Source of the DNA: Anaerolineae bacterium
GTDB taxonomy: Bacteria; Chloroflexota; Anaerolineae; 4572-78; J111
NCBI GenBank assembly: GCA_023382535.1
Contig: JAHDWA010000011.1
Coordinates: 94,248 to 158,247 of the forward strand
Reading direction: 5' to 3'
Length of the DNA stretch: 64,000 bases
Positions 18,952 to 25,554 of the stretch are shown here, one piece after another. A program made the position numbers and the translations under genes. Positions within the stretch are counted from its first letter, which is position 1, and each line of letters begins with the position of its first letter. The notes beneath the pieces are model-generated. The model searched no databases. It saw only the letters and a list, made by a program, of their open reading frames with translations, and was not told where the DNA came from.

Positions 18952-20226
18952 TCACTCCCAAATGTACCAGGCCGGCACATCGGACAGCAGCCAGGACAGC
19001 CCCTCGGCCGGGCGTTCCAACAAAAGGTTAATGAGCGCCTTGGCTTTCTCCGGGGCATGAGCCGGAGCCAGGCTGCCAAACTCGACCCCAATCAAACGAT
19101 AATGCCCGCGCCGGGCGTGCAGCATCTCATCGTAAGTTTCGACAATGCCTTTCAAAATATTGACAATAATATGGGCGATGGAGGAGGGGCTGGTAATGCC
19201 CCGTAAACGGCACTCCTGCACCACCAGCCGGAAAAAGCGGAGGCTGTAATCCAGCTTGGCAACCAGGGCAAAATCTTCACAGAAGACATCAATCCGGTTC
19301 GTAAAAGTCGTTTTTAAGATGTCGCTGATCAGTTCTTTGTCGTCAATGGTTGGCCAGCGGCCACTATCATCCCGGCTGACGGTCAGCAGCAAGCGTCGAA
19401 TTCGCTCGACCGTGCTTTCATACTGCCGGGCTTCCTGGACAACGTAGGGCAGTAAACGTCCCCGATCACCCCAGGCATTCTCCAGCGCCTTGATAAAGCG
19501 ACTCCAATCGCGCATCACCGTTCCGGCCACGCAACTCGTGAGCGGGAACGAGGCGCTCATGTCGGCCAGGCTGACGAGCATCAACGCCGTCAACCGCTGC
19601 TCCTGGATTTTCACTTCCTCTTGCATCAGGTTAGTGATAGAGGCTAACAACGGTAGAGAGGCCTCGCCGCTGCTGAGCACCCCAAATTTATCGTGGTCAC
19701 GGATGATGGTCAGCAAGGTGCGAAACTCGGTGCGGGTCAGCAGTAGTTGCAGCTTATCCCGCTCTTCGGGATACATAGATGAGACCAAGTACCAGCCAAT
19801 AGTGGGGTGCCGGTCGGTATTAACGTACTTGCCAATATCGTGGTAAAGCGCCGCAACCCGTAAAAAAGTCTTGAGGGCCTGATGTTCGGAAGCTGGAAAC
19901 AAGGCCGTGTTAGGCGCATCTTTACCGAGACCATTCCAGATTTGACGGTAACTCATTCCAAAGGAGTCAAACTCCTGGGAGCAGTCCGGGCTGGCTCGAT
20001 CAGCCAAAATATCGGCGGGCTGGTCTGACAGGAGCAGGTTCATATTTTTCATCACCGCATGCAGATGGGGCGCTCCCTTAGGGTCGCCAGGACGTGCAGG
20101 TATCTGTGATGGATAAAACAGGGTGGTCAATTGTTCGCCATAAGGCAAAGTTGGCAATGTTGCCGAATCTGGCACCACGTTACCGGCAAAAATCCCCTCA
20201 AATTTGTCCTTTGATTTCCGCTTCAT
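18952..20226 (-). CDS. HD-domain protein (metal-dependent phosphohydrolase family)
   Basis: Cytoplasmic protein of 424 residues with an HD motif, AALYHDIGKYVN, near residue 125, followed by a second helical block containing IIRDHDKFG. The remainder is helical and unrecognised. An in-frame ATG lies 18 codons upstream, but GGGGTGGAG sits correctly before the internal ATG at 20226, so that start is used. Substrate unknown; nucleotide phosphate hydrolysis would be usual for HD proteins. It is in line with lspA on minus. Confidence 0.7.
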   Translation of the reverse strand: MKRKSKDKFEGIFAGNVVPDSATLPTLPYGEQLTTLFYPSQIPARPGDPKGAPHLHAVMKNMNLLLSDQPADILADRASPDCSQEFDSFGMSYRQIWNGLGKDAPNTALFPASEHQALKTFLRVAALYHDIGKYVNTDRHPTIGWYLVSSMYPEERDKLQLLLTRTEFRTLLTIIRDHDKFGVLSSGEASLPLLASITNLMQEEVKIQEQRLTALMLVSLADMSASFPLTSCVAGTVMRDWSRFIKALENAWGDRGRLLPYVVQEARQYESTVERIRRLLLTVSRDDSGRWPTIDDKELISDILKTTFTNRIDVFCEDFALVAKLDYSLRFFRLVVQECRLRGITSPSSIAHIIVNILKGIVETYDEMLHARRGHYRLIGVEFGSLAPAHAPEKAKALINLLLERPAEGLSWLLSDVPAWYIWE

Positions 20227-20353
20227 GGCTTGGTCTCCACCCCGTAATTTTAGGATGTTCTGGCATAATAATAGTCGCATAGGTACAGAAATGCAACGCG
20301 CTACCTGCTAATCTTCACTCTTTTTACTCAATTTCTCCATAGAATCTCCACAT

Positions 20354-20375
20354 TTGATTGCTATACTGTAATCAA
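20354..20375 (+). promoter_or_regulatory. Extended -10 promoter inside an inverted repeat
   Basis: TTGATT (20354-20359) and AATCAA (20370-20375) form an inverted repeat around the extended -10 element TGCTATACT (20359-20367). A regulator bound to the repeat would cover the promoter of the Gly/Met-rich secreted protein at 20420. No clear -35 is present. Confidence 0.5.
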
Positions 20376-20419
20376 AGTAAAAAATAGATTGGTTGTAAAA
20401 ACCAAAAGAATGGAGATAA

Positions 20420-21439
20420 ATGATGAAAATTCAAAAATGGTTACTGATTGCCGGTGTTGTAATCTTCTTAGGAGTGGCGGCCCTGGCTGCTTTCAGTTAT
20501 GCGGCTCCTTACGCCCTGGCCCAAGGGCCAATGGGCGGCTGGTGGAATGAGCGCGGCGATGGCAGCGGCCCCATGTTTGGTCGCGGCTTTGGCCGGGGTG
20601 GCGGGATGATGGGCCGGGGCATGATGTTTGACGACGACTTTGGTGGCGGCTTTGGCATGGGGCCGGGCGGCTGGGGTGGTATGATGGGTCGTGGCGGCCC
20701 TTGGGGCGGCCCCGAGAATTCACTGATTGCCATCGCTGCGGAAAAATTAGGTCTAACAACCCAAGAACTGCTGACCGAACTGCAAGCCGGTAAGACCATT
20801 GCCGAGGTAGCAGCGGAAAAGAATGTGGCGGTGGACGACATTGTCGAGACCGTTGTTGCTTCTCGCTCTGAACAACTAAATCAACTGGTCATGAACGGCC
20901 AGTTGACCCAAGAGCAGGCCGACGCTATGCTGACCTTGATGAAAGCCAATGTCACCGAGCGGATCAACGCCGCATGGCCGGCGGGAGGTTTTGGCCGGGG
21001 CGGCGGCATGATGGGCGGAATGATGGGCGGCGGTCGCTGGGGCGGCGGCATGATGGGCGGTATGATGGGTGGTGGTCGCTGGGGCGGCGGTATGATGGGT
21101 GGTGGCCGCTGGGGCGAACCCGGCAACTCCCCGATGTCCGCAGTCACAGAGGAGTTAGGTTTGACGCCTGTCGAATTGATGACTGAGCTGCGAGCCGGCA
21201 AAAGTGTGGCCGACGTAGCCGCAGAGAAAAACGTGGCAGTAGACACCATCGTCAATGCCGTTTTGGCTCCTCGCACCGCTCGTCTCAACGACCTGGTGGC
21301 CCAAGGGCAACTGACCCAGGAGGAAGTTGATACCCGGCTGGCCAACCTGCGGGTTGATGTAATTGACTGGCTGAACCGGAGCTGGGGTGATCAAGATACC
21401 GCTCCTGGTGCTGAACCGGATGAGTCAGGAAGCTTTTAA
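20420..21439 (+). CDS. Secreted Gly/Met-rich protein with two homologous repeat domains
   Basis: Protein of 339 residues with an N-terminal signal peptide (about 1-35, ending AQG). A Gly/Met/Arg-rich stretch (about 38-95, GGGMMGRGMM) leads to domain A (about 99-186: LGLTTQELLTELQAGKTIAE, QGQLTQEQ-like end). A second Gly/Met-rich linker follows (about 192-234, three GGRWGGGMMGG units), then domain B (about 235-325) clearly homologous to A. Each domain pairs an AEKNVAVD segment with an LTQEQ/LTQEE helix, resembling secreted DUF2680-type helical repeats. Met-rich segments suggest copper or other soft-metal binding, but this is inference. A two-component system follows. Confidence 0.7.
   Translation: MMKIQKWLLIAGVVIFLGVAALAAFSYAAPYALAQGPMGGWWNERGDGSGPMFGRGFGRGGGMMGRGMMFDDDFGGGFGMGPGGWGGMMGRGGPWGGPENSLIAIAAEKLGLTTQELLTELQAGKTIAEVAAEKNVAVDDIVETVVASRSEQLNQLVMNGQLTQEQADAMLTLMKANVTERINAAWPAGGFGRGGGMMGGMMGGGRWGGGMMGGMMGGGRWGGGMMGGGRWGEPGNSPMSAVTEELGLTPVELMTELRAGKSVADVAAEKNVAVDTIVNAVLAPRTARLNDLVAQGQLTQEEVDTRLANLRVDVIDWLNRSWGDQDTAPGAEPDESGSF
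20998..21117 (+). repeat. Coding tandem repeat (GGGMMGG units)
   Basis: Units of roughly 30-45 nt built on GGCGGCATGATGGGCGG and GGTCGCTGGGGCGG repeat three to four times inside the Gly/Met-rich linker of the secreted protein. Such arrays can change length by slippage. Confidence 0.7.
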
Positions 21440-21476
21440 CTCGATCAAGAACGACACCCGATAGTTACACCCTTAT

Positions 21477-21512
21477 CCCTGGTTGGCTGAGTCGGCCAAC
21501 CAGGGTTTCTTT
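21477..21512 (+). terminator. Intrinsic terminator after the Gly/Met-rich protein
   Basis: CCCTGGTTGGC (21477-21487) pairs perfectly with GCCAACCAGGG (21495-21505) and is followed by TTTCTTT. It ends the gene 38 nt after its stop. Confidence 0.85.
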
Positions 21513-21528
21513 ATGCGTTGACTGTCCA

Positions 21529-21918
21529 CTAGCGATGATTGTAAAATTCAACCTGCCAGCGCCATTCGCTGCCATCCTCAGCATTCCACCATGATTGAAG
21601 GATGCCCACTTCGCCGCCCGGCAGAATCACCGGCCGGCCAATATCAGCCTCGGCCGGCCAAACGTCCTCACGCTTAATGTGGTCGCCACGCCGGGTAAGG
21701 CGGGCCATGGGGCGGTCAGCCGTTTGAGGCAGGTCTTGACCTTGAGCCAGCCTCTGACCGGCATCCGTACGGACTTCCACAGTCAGGGATTGAGGCGCGG
21801 CGTGAACCAGCAACACATCGGTTGCATCCAGGCGGCCCCGGGCGAATGATACACCGGTAGCGCCGCCATAAGGGTACCACAAATCCCATATTTCGATACT
21901 TTGATTGGTACTCGGCAT
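21529..21918 (-). CDS. Conserved-looking small protein, unknown function
   Basis: Soluble beta-rich protein of 129 residues with no signal peptide or helix. It has motifs such as YPYGGATGVSFARGRLDATD and VILPGGEVGILQSWWNAEDG, and ends in a Trp-rich strand pattern (SEWRWQVEFYNHR). It is divergent from the response regulator across 178 nt. I do not recognise the family. Confidence 0.55.
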   Translation of the reverse strand: MPSTNQSIEIWDLWYPYGGATGVSFARGRLDATDVLLVHAAPQSLTVEVRTDAGQRLAQGQDLPQTADRPMARLTRRGDHIKREDVWPAEADIGRPVILPGGEVGILQSWWNAEDGSEWRWQVEFYNHR

Positions 21919-22026
21919 TTATAAAGTTTTACCTCTTTCTATATAATGATTGATGATACTACCTCTACTTTATTCAATCTACACTCACCGGGATGATTTT
22001 TATGCAAGCAACGAATTATTTCCCCC

Positions 22027-22072
22027 TAGCTCGGATGAGTAGTAAAGTAAGGAAAGTTTTCATAGCTCGGAT
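22027..22072 (+). promoter_or_regulatory. Pair of 10-nt direct repeats upstream of the response regulator
   Basis: TAGCTCGGAT occurs exactly at 22027-22036 and 22063-22072, 36 nt apart, the second ending 24 nt before the regulator start. OmpR-type regulators bind direct repeats, so autoregulation is possible. Confidence 0.35.
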
Positions 22073-22096
22073 CGTTTATGGTTTAAGGCGGTAGTT

Positions 22097-22786
22097 ATGC
22101 CTCGTATCTTGGTTGTTGACGACGACAAACAAATTGTTCGTCTGGTCCAATCGTACCTGGAACGGGCCAGCTATCAGGTGTTGACCGCTTACGACGGTGA
22201 GATGGCCCTCCATGCTATTCGGCGCGAACGGCCCGACCTGGTCGTGCTAGATTTAATGCTGCCCAATCGCGATGGCTGGGAAGTGACCCGGACCATCCGC
22301 AGCGATCCTGGACTGGCCGGCCTGCCGATTATCATGCTGACCGCCCGGGTTGAGGATACGGATAAAATTGTCGGCCTGGAATTGGGCGCCGACGATTACA
22401 TCGCCAAACCCTTCAACCCGCATGAAGTGGTGGCCCGGGTGCGGGCCGTGCTGCGGCGGGTGACGGGAGCCCCGGTGGCTTCGCGGGTTATCCAGGTGGG
22501 CGGACTGAGGATGGATGTGGACCGCCACGAAGTAACGCTCGACGGCAGCCCCCTCGAACTCACTCCAACCGAGTTTGATTTGCTGAAACTGTTGATGGAA
22601 CAGCGCGGCCACGCCTTCACCCGCATGGAACTGGTGGAGAAGGGGCTGGGTTACAATTTCGAGGGTCTGGACCGGACCATTGACAGCCACATCAAAAATC
22701 TGCGGCGCAAGATTGAACCCAACCCGGGCCAGCCCATTTACATTGAAACTGTTTATGGGGTGGGCTACCGGCTCAAGGGGGAGTGA
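22097..22786 (+). CDS. OmpR/PhoB-type response regulator
   Basis: Protein of 229 residues: receiver domain (1-115) with acidic pocket DDD near residue 8, phospho-acceptor Asp52 in VLDLMLP and Lys in the AKPF motif, then a winged-helix Trans_reg_C domain (about 130-228) with LTPTEFDLLKLL and VYGVGYRLKGE. It is followed after 15 nt by its cognate histidine kinase. The target may be the divergent or upstream secreted Gly/Met-rich gene; this is inferred. Confidence 0.95.
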   Translation: MPRILVVDDDKQIVRLVQSYLERASYQVLTAYDGEMALHAIRRERPDLVVLDLMLPNRDGWEVTRTIRSDPGLAGLPIIMLTARVEDTDKIVGLELGADDYIAKPFNPHEVVARVRAVLRRVTGAPVASRVIQVGGLRMDVDRHEVTLDGSPLELTPTEFDLLKLLMEQRGHAFTRMELVEKGLGYNFEGLDRTIDSHIKNLRRKIEPNPGQPIYIETVYGVGYRLKGE

Positions 22787-22801
22787 AAAACAGGCACAGG
22801 T

Positions 22802-24274
22802 ATGAATAAACTTTGGGTCCGCCTGGCTTTAGCCTTCGGCGCGGTCACAATCATCGGCATTCTGGTGGCCGGACTGCTGGCCAATCGCCAGGTGAATGTT
22901 CAATTTCGCCGTTTTGTCGCCCGTGATCAGATCGTCAATTCACCCCTGGTTACATCTCTGGCCGATTACTATGCTCAAAATGGCAGTTGGGCCGGCGTCG
23001 AAACTCTTTTCGCCGACATGGGCCGGCCGGAAGGCATGATGGGTCATGGCCAGGGCATGATGCGGCGGGGTATGCCCCAGCTCGTCCTGGCCGACGCTTC
23101 GACACGGGTTGTCTTTGATCAGGGAGGTCCCCGCCGAGGCGCGCCCTTGACTCCGGCCGAGCTGACCGAAGCCGTGCCCATTGAATTGCAGGGACAACCG
23201 GTCGGATATGTCTTGATCAGCGTCCCTGGTCAAGCTGACCTCTCCGGGCCAGCCCAGGCATTTTTGCGACAGTTCAACTTCTCACTTTGGCAGGCGGGCC
23301 TGGTTGCCGGCGGGCTGGGCGTCTTGCTCGGGCTGGCGATTGCCCGCGGCCTGTCCGCGCCGCTGGGCCGGTTGGCCTTTGCCGCCCGGCGCATCTCTCA
23401 GGGCGACTTGAGCCAGCGAGTCCCGGTCAGCGGCAGCGCCGAAGTGGCCGGTCTGGCCCGCGCCTTCAACGAGATGGCCGCCGGCCTGCAGCAGGCTGAA
23501 ACGCTCCGCCGCAACATGGTGGCCGATATTGCCCACGAACTGCGCACCCCTTTGACCGTCCTGCAGGGCAATCTGCAGGCCATCCTTGACGACGTTTACC
23601 CCCTGGAAAAAGCTGAGGTTGCCGCTGTTTATGATGAAACCTTGATTTTAAGCCGCCTGATCGGCGACCTGCGCGAGTTGGCCCAGGCCGAGGCCGGCCA
23701 GTTGAGCCTGAACCTTCAGCCGGTCGAGTTGGCTCCCCTGATCGAGCGGGCAGCAGGTCTATTTGAAGAACTTGCTCGCGACAAAAAAATCAAGCTGGCT
23801 GTGACTCTACCGACTCACCTGCCGCCTGCCTGGACCGACCCCGACCGGGTGCGGCAAGTGCTGCATAATCTCCTGGCCAATGCCCTGCGCCATACACCCG
23901 AAGGGGGGCAGGTTGTTATTGAGGCAGCTTGGGTGTCAGAGCAGGGGGGCAGAGGGACAGAGAGGCAGAGGAGCAATGCATTCTCTCCTCCGCTCCCCCG
24001 CTCCCCTGCTCCCCCACCCTTTCTCCGCATCACTGTCACCGACACCGGCCCCGGCATTCCTGCCGAAGATTTGGCCCATGTCTTCAATCGCTTCTGGCGG
24101 GCCGATCGAGCGCGCTCGCGCGAACAGGGCGGGTCGGGCCTGGGGCTGGCCATTGCCCGGCAGTTGGTTGAAGCCCAGGGCGGTCAGATCGGGGTGGAGA
24201 GCGACGGCGTGGCGGGTCACGGCAGCCGCTTCTGGTTTACCCTGCCGGTGACTGCTCCTGTTTCCCCCGTCTGA
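22802..24274 (+). CDS. Two-component sensor histidine kinase with Met-rich sensor loop
   Basis: Membrane kinase of 490 residues: TM1 (about 7-27), outside domain (28-155), TM2 (about 158-178), HAMP (about 180-232), HisKA with His245 in IAHELRTPL, and HATPase with NALRHTPEGG and DTGPGIP, GSGLGLAIA. The outside domain has a Met/Gly/His patch (about 77-92, GMMGHGQGMMRRGM) resembling the neighbouring secreted protein, which suggests a shared metal ligand. Residues about 379-405 (GGRGTERQRSNAFSPPLP and on) are a low-complexity insertion between two ATPase strands, encoded by a G-rich inverted repeat. Confidence 0.93.
   Translation: MNKLWVRLALAFGAVTIIGILVAGLLANRQVNVQFRRFVARDQIVNSPLVTSLADYYAQNGSWAGVETLFADMGRPEGMMGHGQGMMRRGMPQLVLADASTRVVFDQGGPRRGAPLTPAELTEAVPIELQGQPVGYVLISVPGQADLSGPAQAFLRQFNFSLWQAGLVAGGLGVLLGLAIARGLSAPLGRLAFAARRISQGDLSQRVPVSGSAEVAGLARAFNEMAAGLQQAETLRRNMVADIAHELRTPLTVLQGNLQAILDDVYPLEKAEVAAVYDETLILSRLIGDLRELAQAEAGQLSLNLQPVELAPLIERAAGLFEELARDKKIKLAVTLPTHLPPAWTDPDRVRQVLHNLLANALRHTPEGGQVVIEAAWVSEQGGRGTERQRSNAFSPPLPRSPAPPPFLRITVTDTGPGIPAEDLAHVFNRFWRADRARSREQGGSGLGLAIARQLVEAQGGQIGVESDGVAGHGSRFWFTLPVTAPVSPV
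23936..24015. repeat. In-frame G-rich inverted repeat inside the kinase gene
   Basis: The left half is GCAGGGGGGCAGAGGGACAG-like. The right half is CGCTCCCCCGCTCCCCTGCT, its imperfect inverse, around an AATGCATT centre. It adds about 27 residues to a surface loop of the ATPase domain while leaving all kinase boxes intact. Its words match the insertions at 15851 and 25011. Confidence 0.65.
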
Positions 24275-24380
24275 AAAGTCCCCAATTTGTTACAAATCTA
24301 TGGCAAATGGTTAGCATTTGTTGTATAATGGATTACTCTCTTCCATAACAACGGCAAATTTTCAGAGAGATAGCGTCCTC

Positions 24381-25442
24381 ATGACCACACTCAAAGCGCT
24401 ACTGCGGAGAACCCACGAAAATCTGCTTATCTTGCAGGAGCGAGAGGCCAAACACGGCGGTAACGCGCCCCTGGAACTGCTCAACCAGATCAGAGATCAC
24501 CAGACAGCCATTGATCTCATCGAGCAGGCTCTCTCGACTGAACTAACCGAAACAGAGTTGAAGCAGCTCAAGGAAGAGCTAAGGCCCTTATTGGTCGCCA
24601 GCAATATCGAGCAGCTTGATCTGGATAAGGTCAAACTGGAAACGCCGCGCCTGCCTTTTGAACCTGAAACCATCCTCATCCCGGCCGGTCCATTTCTGCT
24701 GGGCAGCCTGCCCGGCGATGCCATTCCTGCTGAAGAAACGCCCCAGCATGAAGTTAACCTGCCAGCCTTTCGCATCGGCCAGTACCCGGTCACCAATACC
24801 CAGTACGCCGAATTTATCAAGCGCGAGAAACAGCAAGAGCCCCCTAAAAAAACAGGCTGGTTTCTGCGTGAACCTCCAGGCGACAAACTTGAACATCCGG
24901 TAGTGGGTGTGAGCTGGACCGACGCGCAGGCTTACTGCCGCTGGTTGAGCGCGCAGACCGGCCGCACCTATCGCCTGCCCACGGAGGCCGAGTGGGAGAA
25001 GGCGGCTTCTTGGGCAGAGGAGCAGGGGAGCGGAGGACTGCCGGGCGCTCCGCGCTCGGCGGGGGGGAGGAAAAGGCAGTTTCCATGGGGTGATGAATGG
25101 CAAGCGGGGCGCTGCAATTTTGGCAGTGATGATACCACCGCAGTTACCGCCTACCCTGAAGGGGTCAGCCCCTCTGGCTGCTACGACATGCTGGGCAACG
25201 TTCAGGAATGGACCAGCACGCTCTGGGGCAGCGACCCCAAAGAGAACGCTTTTCCCTACCCCTACCGCGCCAGTGATGGGCGGGAAGAGGCCAATCCGAC
25301 CCACCTCCACCGGGTCTACCGGGTTTATCGCGGCGGCTCATTTCGGGATGAACCGGCCCGGTTAAGATGCAGCCTGCGCGGCAACTCCGACCCCGAGAGC
25401 AAAATCAGGTGGCGCGGCTTTCGCGTCGTCAGGGAACTTTAA
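24381..25442 (+). CDS. FGE/SUMF1-like (formylglycine-generating enzyme family) protein with N-terminal helical adaptor
   Basis: Protein of 353 residues. The N-terminal 75 or so residues are helical and charged (LLRRTHENLLILQEREAKHG, LELLNQIRDHQTAIDLIE), resembling the helical tails of effector-associated domains in bacterial conflict proteins. The C-terminal FGE-sulfatase domain (about 95-353) has PAGPFLLGS, TEAEWEKAA, FPWGDEW, MLGNVQEWTS, YRGGSF and the closing RGFRVV. The catalytic cysteines of true formylglycine enzymes are not obvious, so it may be a binding rather than oxidase version. An upstream TTG is rejected because it overlaps a TATAAT box. Confidence 0.8.
   Translation: MTTLKALLRRTHENLLILQEREAKHGGNAPLELLNQIRDHQTAIDLIEQALSTELTETELKQLKEELRPLLVASNIEQLDLDKVKLETPRLPFEPETILIPAGPFLLGSLPGDAIPAEETPQHEVNLPAFRIGQYPVTNTQYAEFIKREKQQEPPKKTGWFLREPPGDKLEHPVVGVSWTDAQAYCRWLSAQTGRTYRLPTEAEWEKAASWAEEQGSGGLPGAPRSAGGRKRQFPWGDEWQAGRCNFGSDDTTAVTAYPEGVSPSGCYDMLGNVQEWTSTLWGSDPKENAFPYPYRASDGREEANPTHLHRVYRVYRGGSFRDEPARLRCSLRGNSDPESKIRWRGFRVVREL
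25011..25075 (+). repeat. In-frame G-rich repeat inside the FGE-like gene
   Basis: GCAGAGGAGCAGGGGAGCGG starts a stretch that adds about 20 residues (EEQGSGGLPGAPRSAGG) between TEAEWEKAA and FPWGDEW, two blocks that are normally only a few residues apart in this family. The reading frame is kept. Confidence 0.6.
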
Positions 25443-25443
25443 A

Positions 25444-25496
25444 TGGGTTGAATGAGATTGCCGATTTGGGTAAAGATGGTTGACACATTGAACCCA
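25444..25496 (+). promoter_or_regulatory. Inverted repeat around the -35 region
   Basis: GGGTTGAATG (starting near 25445) and CATTGAACCC (25486-25495) form an inverted repeat with one mismatch. The right half begins at the base after the -35 box, so a bound protein could control the glycoside hydrolase gene. Confidence 0.35.
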
Positions 25497-25509
25497 CTCA
25501 TAGTAAACT
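25480..25509 (+). promoter_or_regulatory. Promoter of the GH-PGRP gene
   Basis: TTGACA (25480-25485) and TAAACT (25504-25509) are separated by 18 nt. The predicted start near 25516 gives a short leader of about 40 nt. Confidence 0.65.
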
Positions 25510-25554
25510 GGACTTATCTTCAATTTCAAAAAAACAAAAGAGAGATGACCAGCC

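Noticed and set aside
20998..21117. Possible CRISPR array or recombination site
   Set aside because: It is a coding Gly/Met tandem repeat in frame with a secreted protein.
24318..24380. Upstream TTG start for the FGE-like protein
   Set aside because: The TTG overlaps a TATAAT box and the extra residues are not family-like.
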